64,000 nt of DNA from Henricia sp. BOLD:AAB3569 (taxonomy: Eukaryota > Echinodermata > Asteroidea > Spinulosida > Echinasteridae). The notes beneath the pieces were generated by a model. It was not told the DNA's origin and did no database searches. It saw only the letters and a program-made list of their open reading frames with translations. The stretch is taken from the NCBI GenBank assembly GCA_037783545.1, contig JBBELK010000550.1:682001-746000 (forward strand), given 5' to 3'. Of this stretch, positions 21,599-32,923 are shown piece by piece (position 1 is the stretch's first letter; every line of letters starts with the position of its first letter). The translations under genes and the position numbers were made by a program.

Positions 21599-23031
21599 CT
21601 GAGTAAAATAAGAATATCATAAATACCAGGTAATAAAATACTTTCAAGCTTGCATGTAATTGATATGCCTATAGTGTTAATATTGGACTTAAAGTCTGAT
21701 TTCCTAATATTCGTAAACAATGCAACACGAAATCGACCCCCCCTTTTCAATTGGAAACCGTATCATGAAAAGGCGCATGGAAGCAGTTTACGGCAATTGA
21801 ACGGATCCCAGCAAAAAGAACGCATTTGTTTTACGTCGGGTAAGGGCAAAAACAAACCCTAATTAACATTTGTTTTACCTGTTTGGCTATAGTTTGTAAA
21901 TTACCGGAACCTAATCATTGTACACTTGTTAAACCATATTGATTCTCAAAGTGTTATATTAATATATTATTCTTATTAAATCACATTGTTTCTTTGTCAG
22001 TGTGATCTTGTTGGATTTTTGTTGCATTTAAAAAAAATCCGGACTTTTTAAGCAATTTACTTTTACTACGGCCAAATGGTTGATTTAAGTTTTGGGACAT
22101 TGCAAATCCAATAATACCTCTAACATATATGAGCTAAAGTATATTGGACCAAATATTGTGTACAGTAAGCACGAAATCGTGCAGTGTGAACATCATTCTA
22201 CGTCAAAATTATCCTCTTCAATTAGGCTAGCTAGATTAATCCTCTAACCGTCAATGGTATAGATTTGTACGATGAGAATATGCATTTAAAAAAATGACAG
22301 GCTAACGGTTAACGACGGTCCTTTCTCGATTAGTAACCCCGTCAAGAAAAAGCGAATGAAGTGTTTTTTCCTGGCGGTCATGAAACACGAACTAAAAACC
22401 ACAGAACCCCATGGACTATGGCTATGCAAATTTGTTAAGTGGTTTGTAGTCAAATTCTCATCATAAGTGTGAAAGCAGGTTACAATGGGACGATTTTTGT
22501 GGTCACAGCACTCAAAATCGTGAATTTGGACGAATTTTAAAAATTTGCACCAAAAATTTGTACCAAAAATAATGCTGTTTTTTGCTCCTGAACGGCACAT
22601 GCGTTTACCGGCTGTGACACTTAAGAATACTGTTTTGGGATGTCCCACCGTATTATATGATACAACTGAAAGCTTAAGAAATCTGAGTATTTGTTGCAAT
22701 TAAATGGCCGTAGCCCAGGGACTAATATTTTAGTAGCAAAGTATGTTACTTAATTATGGGTATGCTCTCACAACATAGACAAGGCTGTACCGCTTCTAAG
22801 AAGGGGATATAACACAGAACCGTGTCCGTAATCTTCCTTTGCAATTTTTACTAGACTATAGTTTACACTTTGGATACATGTACGTGTATGCTTTTAGGTT
22901 TTCAAATGGATCGTATTTCAACCTGACTCATATAGAGAAGTCTACATCCAACTAAAGTGTGACGTAATTATGCTTTATGTATTGCATGTGAAACAAAACT
23001 CAACTAATTCCACTATGTTAAATCCCCCTAC

Positions 23032-23096
23032 CTTTGATTGCAACCCGCTGTCCGGCACGGATGGTTTTTCAACTGTTGCGCTCAGTATTGATTTCT
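23032..23096 (-). CDS. Beta exon, unit 6
   Basis: 65 nt, phase 1 to 0, KSILSATVEKPS, VPDSGLQSK. Confidence 0.65.
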
Positions 23097-23114
23097 CTGA
23101 AAAATCGAAGCATA

Positions 23115-23436
23115 AAAAAAAACATAATAATAATGGATTATATAGCGCACATGTCCACCCTGCGGGGTGCTCCCGCCGCTGTTGCCATTATTACCGCTGC
23201 CATCAGGAAATCACCAGAACCATTTCGCTTCAACTAGGTGGCTGCTGGTCAGGCGCACAACCCTATCAGCACTCAGATTGTGGCATTCCCCCTAACAGCT
23301 ACCCAAATATCGCTTGGGTTGACGAGGCAACTTGGATTAAGTGCCTTGCCCAGAAACACAGACACGTCGGTCGAAGTGGGGCTTGAACCCACAACCTCTG
23401 ATTGGGAATCCTGCTTTATACCCACTAGACCACATT
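23115..23436 (-). mobile_element. tRNA-derived SINE, family A, unit 6
   Basis: Same insertion as in units 4 and 5, nearly identical. Confidence 0.85.
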
Positions 23437-23979
23437 ATATTTTTGAAATTGTTGCATCTTTGGAAGCTTATTACACTTGGTGTCTCCTGAGAAAAGACAG
23501 CGTGGAAGAAAAAGTATAGACTTAGGAATATTGCTAAGATTGGGACTGTTGCGTTTTGGTGTTTTTACCGAGCGATGTTCAATATTACATTGATTTGCAG
23601 ATGACTATCTACAGCCCACAATTTTCTAAATACCCCATATACTTCTAAAGATTTTTAGAATATGTTGCTGCAAATCACAGTGAACCGGGTCAGAGCAAGT
23701 TCACGTTATCTTGTACCCACCTCTCGTCGTAGACGTCCCATTGTTCCTCTTTTGTTTGGACGTATTTTTGTTGGCGACTGCTCTAGTTTGTTTTGTACAC
23801 TGTTCCAAATCGCGCACCCTCTTAGCAATCGCGGACTCTATTGATCCTATTGTTAAAATAGGCCATTTTAAATGCAGAAACCCGCACGTCCACACTCACG
23901 TAACGTAATAGGCATCTAGCGTCAATGCACTCTTTTTATAACATGTTTAATAAAAAACAAACAACCCAACAAACAAAAC

Positions 23980-24138
23980 ACCAAACCATTCCGGAGCGGC
24001 TTGCCCCAATTCACGTGATCCTGGTTGAAAAGTGGACATACCAAGTTCATGTTTCTTCGTTGGCTTACTAACACCAAGCCGTCCCGTAGCAGCTTCCCCC
24101 AATTTATGTGATCCTGGTTGAAAAGTGGACACACCAAG
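23980..24138 (-). repeat. 93-bp minisatellite, unit 6 (about 1.7 copies)
   Basis: Short allele overlapping the alpha donor. Confidence 0.9.
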
Positions 24139-24183
24139 TTTATGCTTCTTCTTTAGCTTAACACGGAGGTTTGACCCTATGAC
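24135..24183 (-). CDS. Alpha exon, unit 6
   Basis: 49 nt, phase 0 to 1, VIGSNLRVKLKKKHKL, donor GTGTGT. Confidence 0.6.
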
Positions 24184-25616
24184 CTGAGTAAAATAAGAAT
24201 ATCATAAATACCAGGTAATAAAATACTTTCAAGCTTGCATGTAATTGATATGCCTATAGTGTTAATATTGGACTTAAAGTCTGATTTCCTAATATTCGTA
24301 AACAATGCAACACGAAATCGACCCCCCCTTTTCAATTGGAAACCGTATCATGAAAAGGCGCATGGAAGCAGTTTACGGCAATTGAACGGATCCCAGCAAA
24401 AAGAACGCATTTGTTTTACGTCGGGTAAGGGCAAAAACAAACCCTAATTAACATTTGTTTTACCTGTTTGGCTATAGTTTGTAAATTACCGGAACCTAAT
24501 CATTGTACACTTGTTAAACCATATTGATTCTCAAAGTGTTATATTAATATATTATTCTTATTAAATCACATTGTTTCTTTGTCAGTGTGATCTTGTTGGA
24601 TTTTTGTTGCATTTAAAAAAAATCCGGACTTTTTAAGCAATTTACTTTTACTACGGCCAAATGGTTGATTTAAGTTTTGGGACATTGCAAATCCAATAAT
24701 ACCTCTAACATATATGAGCTAAAGTATATTGGACCAAATATTGTGTACAGTAAGCACGAAATCGTGCAGTGTGAACATCATTCTACGTCAAAATTATCCT
24801 CTTCAATTAGGCTAGCTAGATTAATCCTCTAACCGTCAATGGTATAGATTTGTACGATAAGAATATGCATTTAAAAAAATGACAGGCTAACGGTTAACGA
24901 CGGTCCTTTCTCGATTAGTAACCCCGTCAAGAAAAAGCGAATGAAGTGTTTTTTCCTGGCGGTCATGAAACACGAACTAAAAACCACAGAACCCCATGGA
25001 CTATGGCTATGCAAATTTGTTAAGTGGTTTGTAGTCAAATTCTCATCATAAGTGTGAAAGCAGGTTACAATGGGACGATTTTTGTGGTCACAGCACTCAA
25101 AATCGTGAATTTGGACGAATTTTAAAAATTTGCACCAAAAATTTGTACCAAAAATAATGCTGTTTTTTGCTCCTGAACGGCACATGCGTTTACCGGCTGT
25201 GACACTTAAGAATACTGTTTTGGGATGTCCCACCGTATTATATGATACAACTGAAAGCTTAAGAAATCTGAGTATTTGTTGCAATTAAATGGCCGTAGCC
25301 CAGGGACTAATATTTTAGTAGCAAAGTATGTTACTTAATTATGGGTATGCTCTCACAACATAGACAAGGCTGTACCGCTTCTAAGAAGGGGATATAACAC
25401 AGAACCGTGTCCGTAATCTTCCTTTGCAACTTTTACTAGACTATAGTTTACACTTTGGATACATGTACGTGTATGCTTTTAGGTTTTCAAATGGATCGTA
25501 TTTCAACCTGACTCATATAGAGAAGTCTACATCCAACTAAAGTGTGACGTAATTATGCTTTATGTATTGCATGTGAAACAAAACTCAACTAATTCCACTA
25601 TGTTAAATCCCCCTAC

Positions 25617-25681
25617 CTTTGATTGCAACCCGCTGTCCGGCACGGATGGTTTTTCAACTGTTGCGCTCAGTATTGATTTCT
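25617..25681 (-). CDS. Beta exon, unit 7
   Basis: 65 nt, phase 1 to 0, KSILSATVEKPS, VPDSGLQSK. Confidence 0.65.
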
Positions 25682-25699
25682 CTGAAAAATCGAAGCATA

Positions 25700-26021
25700 A
25701 AAAAAAACATAATAATAATGGATTATATAGCGCACATGTCCACCCTGCGGGGTGCTCCCGCCGCTGTTGCCATTATTACCGCTGCCATCAGGAAATCACC
25801 AGAACCATTTCGCTTCAACTAGGTGGCTGCTGGTCAGGCGCACAACCCTATCAGCACTCAGATTGTGGCATTCCCCCTAACAGCTACCCAAATATCGCTT
25901 GGGTTGACGAGGCAACTTGGATTAAGTGCCTTGCCCAGAAACACAGACACGTCGGTCGAAGTGGGGCTTGAACCCACAACCTCTGATTGGGAATTCTGCT
26001 TTATACCCACTAGACCACATT
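25700..26021 (-). mobile_element. tRNA-derived SINE, family A, unit 7
   Basis: Same insertion. One base change lies between the two promoter boxes (GGAATTCTG on the plus strand where others have GGAATCCTG). Confidence 0.85.
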
Positions 26022-26566
26022 ATATTTTTGAAATTGTTGCATCTTTGGAAGCTTATTACACTTGGTGTCTCCTGAGAAAAGACAGCGTGGAAGAAAAAGT
26101 ATAGACTTAGGAATATTGCTAAGATTGGGACTGTTGCGTTTTGGTGTTTTTACCGAGCGATGTTCAATATTACATTGATTTGCAGATGACTATCTACAGC
26201 CCACAATTTTCTAAATACCCCATATACTTCTAAAGATTTTTAGAATATGTTGCTGCAAATCACAGTGAACCGGGTCAGAGCAAGTTCACGTTATCTTGTA
26301 CCCACCTCTCGTCGTAGACGTCCCATTGTTCCTCTTTTGTTTGGACGTATTTTTGTTGGCGACTGCTCTAGTTTGTTTTGTACACTGTTCCAAATCGCGC
26401 ACCCTCTTAGCAATCGCGGACTCTATTGATCCTATTGTTAAAATAGGCCATTTTAAATGCAGAAACCCGCACGTCCACACTCACGTAACGTAATAGGCAT
26501 CTAGCGTCAATGCACTCTTTTTATAACATGTTTTAATAAAAAAACAAACAACCCAACAAACAAAAC

Positions 26567-26725
26567 ACCAAACCATTCCGGAGCAGCTTGCCCCAATTCA
26601 CGTGATCCTGGTTGAAAAGTGGACATACCAAGTTCATGTTTCTTCGTTGGCTTACTAACACCAAGCCGTCCCGTAGCAGCTTCCCCCAATTTATGTGATC
26701 CTGGTTGAAAAGTGGACACACCAAG
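26567..26725 (-). repeat. 93-bp minisatellite, unit 7 (about 1.7 copies)
   Basis: Short allele. The adjoining A-rich spacer differs by one or two bases from unit 6, which changes the frame of the downstream open stretch but not the exon. Confidence 0.9.
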
Positions 26726-26770
26726 TTTATGCTTCTTCTTTAGCTTAACACGGAGGTTTGACCCTATGAC
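26722..26770 (-). CDS. Alpha exon, unit 7
   Basis: 49 nt, phase 0 to 1, VIGSNLRVKLKKKHKL, donor GTGTGT. Confidence 0.6.
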
Positions 26771-28174
26771 CTGAGTAAAATAAGAATATCATAAATACCA
26801 GGTAATAAAATACTTTCAAGCTTGCATGTAATTGATATGCCTATAGTGTTAATATCGGACTTAAAGTCTGATTTCCTAATATTCGTAAACAATGCAACAC
26901 GAAATCGACCCCCCTTTTTAATTGGAAACCGTATCATGAAAAGGCGCATGGAAGCAGTTTACGGCAATTGAACGGATCCCAGCAAAAAGAACGCATTTGT
27001 TTTACGTCGGGTAAGGGCAAAAACAAACCCTAATTAACATTTGTTTTACCTGTTTGGCTATAGTTTGTAAATTACCGGAACCTAATCATTGTACACTTGT
27101 TAAACCATATTGATTCTCAAAGTGTTATATTAATATATTATTCTTATTAAATCACATCGTTTCTTTGTCAGTGTGATCTTGTTGGATTTTTGTTGCATTT
27201 AAAAAAAATCCGGACTTTTTAAGCAATTTACTTTTACTACGGCCAAATGGTTGATTTAAGTTTTGGGACATTGCAAATCCAATAATACCTCTAACATATA
27301 TGAGCTAAAGTATATTGGACCAAATATTGTGTACAGTTAGCACGAAATCGTGCAGTGTGAACATCATTCTACGTCAAAATTATCCTCTTCAATTAGGCTA
27401 GCTAGATTAATCCTCTAACCGTCAATGGTATAGATTTGTACGATAAGAATATGCATTTAAAAAAATGACAGGCTAACGGTTAACGACGGTCCTTTCTCGA
27501 TTAGTAACCCCGTCAAGAAAAAGCGAATGAAGTGTTTTTTCCTGGCGGTCATGAAACACGAACTAAAACTATGGCTATGCAAATTTGTTAAGTGGTTTGT
27601 AGTCAAATTCTCATCATAAGTGTGAAAGCAGGTTACAATGGGACGATTTTTGTGGTCACAGCATTCAAAATCGTGAATTTGGACGACTTTTAAAAATTTG
27701 CACCAAAAATTTGTACCAAAAATAATGCTGTTTTTTTGCTCCTGAACGGCCAATGCGTTCACCGGCTGTGACACTTAAGAATACTGTTTTGGGATGTCCC
27801 ACCGTATTATATGATACAACTGAAAGCTTAAGAAATCTGAGTATTTGTTGCAATTAAATGGCCGTAGCCCAGGGACTAATATTTTACTAGCAAAGTATGT
27901 TACTTAATTATGGGTATGCTCTCACAACATAGACAAGGCTGTATCGCTTCTAAGAAGGGGATATAACACAGAACCGTGTCCGTAATCTTCCTTTGCTAGA
28001 CTAGTTTACACTTTGGATACATGTACGTGTATGCTTCTAGGTTTTCAAATGGATCGTATTTCAACCTGACTCATATAGAGAAGTCTACATCCAACTAAAG
28101 TGTGACGTAATTATGCTTTATGTATTGCATGTGAAACAAAACTCAACTAATTCCACCATGTTAAATCCCCCTAC

Positions 28175-28239
28175 CTTTGATCGCAACCCGCTGTCCGGCA
28201 CGGATGGTTTTTCAACTGTTGCGCTCAGTATTGATTTCT
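28175..28239 (-). CDS. Beta exon, unit 8
   Basis: 65 nt, phase 1 to 0. One change near the end turns the QSK ending into RSK (codon CAA to CGA). Acceptor and donor are intact. Confidence 0.65.
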
Positions 28240-28257
28240 CTGAAAAATCGAAGCATA

Positions 28258-28585
28258 AAAAAAACATAATAATAATGGATTATTATATAGCGCACATGTC
28301 CACCCTGCGGGGTGCTCCCGCCGCTGTTGCCATTATTACCGCTGCCATCAGGAAATCACCAGAACCATTTCGCTTCAACTAGGTGGCTGCTGGTCAGGCG
28401 CACAACCCTATCATCAGCACTCAGATTGTGGCATTCCCCCTAACAGCTACCCAAATATCGCTTGGGTTGACGAGGCCACTTGGATTAAGTGCCTTGCCCA
28501 GAAACACAGACACGTCGGTCGAAGTGGGGCTTGAACCCACAACCTCTGATTGGGAATCCTGCTTTATACCCACTAGACCACATTA
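28258..28585 (-). mobile_element. tRNA-derived SINE, family A, unit 8
   Basis: Same insertion as in units 2 to 7, with the longer ATT tail shared with units 2 and 3. Confidence 0.85.
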
Positions 28586-29125
28586 TATTTTTGAAATTGT
28601 TGCATCTTTGGAAGCTTATTACACTTGGTGTCTCCTGAGAAAAGACAGCGTGGATAAAAAGGAAAGACTTAGGAATATTGCTAAGATTGGGACTGTTGCG
28701 TTTTGGTATTTTTACCGAGCGATGTTCAATATTACATTGATTTGCAGATGACTATCTACAGCCCACAATTTTCTAAATACCCCATATACTTCTAAAGATT
28801 TTTAGAATATGTTGCTGCAAATCACAGTGAACCGGGTCAGAGCAAGTTCACGTTGTCTTGTACCCACCTTCCGTCGTAGACGTCCCATTGTTCCTCTTTT
28901 GTTTGGACGTATTTTTGTTGGCGACTGCTCTAGTTTGTTTGTACACTGTTCCAAATCGCGCACCCCCTTAGCAATCGCGGACTCTATTGATCCTATTGTT
29001 AAAATAGGCCATTTTAAATGCAGAAACCCGCACGTCCACACTCACGTAACGTAATAGGCATCTAGCGTCAACGCACTCTTTTTATAACATGTTTAATAAA
29101 AAACAAACAACCCAACAAACAAAAC

Positions 29126-29284
29126 ACCAAACCATTCCGGAGCAGCTTGCCCCAATTCACGTGATCCTGGTTGAAAAGTGGACATACCAAGTTCATGTTT
29201 CTTCGTTGGCTTACTAACACCAAGCCGTCCCGTAGCAGCTTCCCCCAATTTATGTGATCCTGGTTGAAAAGTGGACACACCAAG
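29126..29284 (-). repeat. 93-bp minisatellite, unit 8 (about 1.7 copies)
   Basis: Short allele overlapping the alpha donor. Confidence 0.9.
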
Positions 29285-29329
29285 TTTATGCTTCTTCTTT
29301 AGCTTAACACGGAGGTTTGACAATATGAC
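29281..29329 (-). CDS. Alpha exon, unit 8 (5'-most of the young array)
   Basis: 49 nt, phase 0 to 1, reading VILSNLRVKLKKKHKL; G is replaced by L relative to other units. Acceptor GTTTTACTCAG. Confidence 0.6.
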
Positions 29330-29811
29330 CTGAGTAAAACAAGAATATCATAAATACCAGGTAATAAAATACTTTCAAGCTTGCATGTAATTTATATGCC
29401 TATAGTGTTAATATTGGACTTAAAGTCTGATTTCCTAATATTCGTAAACAATGCAACACGAAATCGACCCTCCCTTTTCAATTCGAAACCATATCATGAA
29501 AAGGCGCATGAAAGCAGTTTACGGCAATTGAATGCATCCCAGCAAAAAAAGACGCATTTGTTTTACGTCGGGTAAGGGCAAAAACAAACCCTAATTAACA
29601 TTTGTTTTACCTATTTGGCTATAGTTTGTAAATTACCGGAACCTAATCATTGTACACTTGTTATTAAACCCTATTGATTTTCAAAGTGTTCTATTAATAT
29701 ATTATTCCTATTAAATCACATTGTTTCTTTGTCAGTGTGATCTTGTTGGATTTTTGATGCATTTGAACAAATCTTGACACTACTGGTAGTTGGGAAATTT
29801 TTAGATTGTGG

Positions 29812-30045
29812 GGTGTTATGCATGGCCTTAGCGGTCTAGTGCATCGAGCTCAAGTTACAGTACTAGAATGTGGGTTTGAATTCTGGCCGCGACAGGTTGT
29901 GGCACTTGTGCCCTTGAGCAAGGCACTTTACCATGCTTGCTCATAATAGAGGCAGAGGCAACTTTAAAACTTCTTTGTCCTCATTCGGACTAGTTACCCC
30001 TCCCAGACAAGTCTGGTCTTGTTTCGATGTGAAGGGTTGGTTAAT
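29812..30045 (+). mobile_element. tRNA-derived SINE inserted in a diverged array unit
   Basis: The head has TTAGCGGTCTAGTGCATCG (box A-like) and GTGGGTTTGAATTCTGG (box B). The core reads CTTGAGCAAGGCACTTTACC and the 3' part has TCCTCATTCGGACTAG. It is on the strand opposite to the gene. It replaces the stretch of the unit between TTTTTGATGCATTTGAAC and TAATACCTCCAACATA, so it separates the young array from the older units. Confidence 0.8.
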
Positions 30046-30422
30046 ACCTCCAACATAGGAGCTAAGTATATTGGACCAAATATTGTGTAGAGTGAGCACG
30101 AAAACGTGCAGTGTGAACATCATTCTGCGTCAAAATTACCCTCTTCAAAAAATCAACCAGGCTATAACTAGATTAATCCCTTAACCGTCAATGGTACAAG
30201 AATATGCATTAAAAAAGGTTTACGATGGTCATTTTCTAATTAGTAACCCCGTCATGAAAACACGCACGAAGTTTACGGAAATTAAATGGATCCAAGCAAA
30301 ATATAGGATAGGCTACATCTAACCAAAATGTGACCTCATTATACATGTAGGCCTATTGTGTGTTAAGTCTATTTCATGTTGTCACATAGCGCAACTGATA
30401 CTTTAATGTGAAATTGCCCTAC

Positions 30423-30559
30423 CTTTGATTGAATCAAGTCACTCAGCCTTTGTTCCATTTGACGGCTCCTGGCGCTTGCGGACGGCAGGATGCTTTGATG
30501 AAAACCTAACCCAGAGAGAATTATGTTAAGTTGGAGGAATTTGCTTTTTTCACAAAACT
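30423..30559 (-). CDS. Beta exon, older type, probably orphaned
   Basis: Acceptor ACCCTGTAG precedes AG TTT TGT GAA, and TCA AAG is followed by GTAGGG. The exon is 137 nt, phase 1 to 0, 45 codons. It begins FCEKSKFLQLNIILSGLGFH and ends RQMEQRLSDLIQSK. It matches beta exon 37198-37349 (KSKFLQRIDLSELG) at its start. No alpha exon lies between it and the next beta exon at 35211, so including it after that exon would break the frame. It may be skipped or may pair with an unrecognised exon such as 31983-32102. Confidence 0.5.
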
Positions 30560-30569
30560 CTACAGGGTC

Positions 30570-31330
30570 TTGCCACCTATAAAGGCGGTATTAAAGGAGC
30601 GTGACCAGATCAAATTGTCGACACCCCATTTTTCCATGGGTTTTGAGATTTTTATACCATATAATTTCTCATGTTTTTCTCATTATCTTTGTTAAATTTG
30701 GCGCTCCCAATCTAAATATTTCCAAGGATATCGTAAAAAAAAAAACACCGAAGTTTAGTAAACTAATTTATCGGGAGCAGAGAGTGGGGTATTGAATACA
30801 CCGCCTTGTATGCGTCCGCATAAAAGTTGGAGATGCGTTTTTGTCATAGTACGGTTTGTCCCTAGCACAATTCAACTATTGGATGCTTACAGGAAAGTTT
30901 GATATATATATACCTGTGTTTATAGGAAACCTGGGATGTGAATCACAATATTTCCTGAGAAATAAGACGACTTTTTGAGCTTCGGTGCGACAACATTCCA
31001 ACGGTTTCGACGATGAAAGGTTTCCGCGCAAAGCAGCCCAGTACCCCGGATTCATTAACGCGAATCGCTACACAGCGCTTTATTGTGCTTGCCCCCGACT
31101 ATGTTGTATGAATTTGTGCCGCGTGGTGGCGCTATACAGTTTTGTCGGCTCGCGATCGCGGGTTCTCAGAAGCTCAGCGCAGTGTGGCACAGTATGAGTG
31201 GGTACCAGCCTCTCCGATGTCCGGACGGGTTCGTTACTTGTCAATGTCAGTTCAAAATTGGTCATTAAAAGTCTTTTTCTTTTAAAAGACTGATCCTGTG
31301 CATTTGGATATTTTGCATGGAGGTTCCAAT
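30570..31330. other. No gene recognised
   Basis: Intron-like. Open frames on both strands around 30985-31340 mirror one another and lack family resemblance. Confidence 0.4.
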
Positions 31331-31338
31331 GTGAGTAC

Positions 31339-31830
31339 AAATTATGCTAGTATTAAGCCCTTGAAAAATAGTCGGAAAAGCAAACTTCAGTTCGATTTCC
31401 AATTCTGGTATGGAAGCGAAACAGCGCGATATCGGGTCGCGTCACTGTTTACGTGGACTTAAGTCGTTAACTTGCTCTCAAATTTTCACCTTAATATTTG
31501 TATTTTTTTAGTTGTTGTCATAAATAGTATTTTTGGGACTCGGTATTTAAAAAATATATGGACAAGCTCATTTAAAATGTTGATAACTTTAAGACATTCA
31601 ACATAGTGCTATACATGTAGGTTCTTTGTTTACCCGATGTTTGTTTTCCAGCATCTTGGAGCGCTGCTCGATGTGATTCTCTCTGTGCACTCTCCGACAT
31701 GCCTACAGTGGGGTGGCCCGTATGATGCGATATTTGGGCATAATCTTCAACAAAACAGAAAAGTATAAAGTGGTAATAATCGTATTGAACAATTATTAAT
31801 ACTCATACATCTGAATAAAAATAACAGCTG
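31339..31830 (+). repeat. Direct repeat, copy 1 (partner 32251-33100)
   Basis: From AAATTATGCTAGTATTAAGC to the GAACAATTATTAATAC block it repeats the text at 32251-32500 and then 32924-33100. The partner is interrupted by a TTAA-flanked element and this copy is not, so this is the empty-site reference. Confidence 0.85.
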
Positions 31831-31982
31831 ATATATGGCAAAACCATCTATAATAGGACAACGTATGGTGGGGAAAGAACATTAAAAAGGGAAGAAATTG
31901 TGAAATTCACAAAATTAATCGCAAAGGTATTCGTTTTGGGTTTTAATTCTTACATGTAACAGTTGCAAAATTACACTAGTAC

Positions 31983-32102
31983 CTTTGAACTGATCTATAT
32001 TGAAGGTGTGTCCAGACTGGATGCGACAATTCTCTGAACAGGCTATTTGCAGTACTGAAGCCGTCTGCGGATGCAGCGCCATGGGTGTAAACGGAACGAT
32101 TC
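31983..32102 (-). CDS. Candidate 120-nt exon, phase 1-1
   Basis: On the minus strand, acceptor GCTTAAATTTCAG precedes GAATCGTTCC, and TTCAAAG is followed by GTACTA. The length of 120 nt is a multiple of three. In the phase 1 frame it reads IVPFTPMALHPQTASVLQIA, CSENCRIQSGHTFNIDQFK. A symmetric phase 1 exon could sit between an alpha and a beta exon. A second frame is also open, so the coding evidence is weak, and I do not recognise the sequence. Confidence 0.35.
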
Positions 32103-32501
32103 CTGAAATTTAAGCATATTGCCAGAAAACAACAATTATGTCAATCAACCAGTTCTTAGATAAATGTGGACAAAAACCAGATAACATCTTATCTTCATTG
32201 TGGCGTCTTCCTCCAACCAGGAGCAAATTTCATAAAGCTGTTCAGCAGAAATTATGCTAGTATTAAGCACTTGAAAAATAGTCGGAAAAGCAAACTTCAG
32301 TTCGATTTCCAATTATGATATAAGATCGAAACAGCGCGATATCGGGTCGCGTCACTGTTTAAGGTCACTCAAGTCGTTAACTTGCTCTCAAATGTTCACC
32401 TTAATATTTGTATTGTTATTGTTGTCATGAATAGTATTTTTGGGACTCGGTATTTAAAAAAAAAATCTGGACAAGCTCATTTAAAATGTTGATAACTTTA
32501 A

Positions 32502-32923
32502 AGTTGCATTGCCCGTGTTTCGGTGAAAGGATTAAAAAAAATTAATTTACACAAGCGAACGAATTTAGAAAGCTTACGTGTCTCTGTAACGAAAAATATC
32601 AAAAACTTAAATTTCCGACGTCGGGAATTGGAGATACAAGCCTTTTTCTTGAAACGTGCTTCACATGTTGTACATGTGCGCGTACGCTCATATGTACATA
32701 GATGTGTACAATGTACATTTACGTCATAACCCTGTCGATTAATTGACCTGCCAGCCATTTAATCATTTCTTGTTTTTAATCGACTGGCATTAATCCTTGA
32801 CGGATTTTCACGTTCTTGGTACCAAATGAAAGCTGATAACTTTTTCTATTCTAGAAAAATACCTATTTAACTTTTAAAAACAAATTTGACGCCAAAATCG
32901 GCCCAAACACGGGCAGTGCAACT
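32502..32923. mobile_element. 422-bp MITE with TTAA target duplication
   Basis: Ends AGTTGCATTGCCCGTGTTT and its near-perfect inverted copy (AAACACGGGCAGTGCAACT) are flanked by TTAA at 32498-32501 and 32924-32927. The paralogous site at about 31590 reads GATAACTTTAAGACATTC with a single TTAA. TTAA targeting is typical of piggyBac-type transposases, although these termini are not the usual piggyBac ends. Confidence 0.85.

Larger units (their letters stand above)
8460..29765 (-). repeat. Tandem array of 2.6-kb exon-cassette units
   Basis: Eight copies of an alpha/beta exon cassette with their introns lie head to tail. Alpha acceptors are at 29329, 26770, 24183, 21598, 19009, 16424, 12640 and 9579, so spacings are 2559, 2587, 2585, 2589, 2585, 3784 and 3061 bp. 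The two long spacings come from longer minisatellites and a 429-bp MITE. Units between about 19 and 26.7 kb differ by only occasional bases. The copy nearest the ZU5 exon is more diverged and lacks the SINE. The array forms intron and exon of the minus-strand ZU5/UPA gene. Confidence 0.9.
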
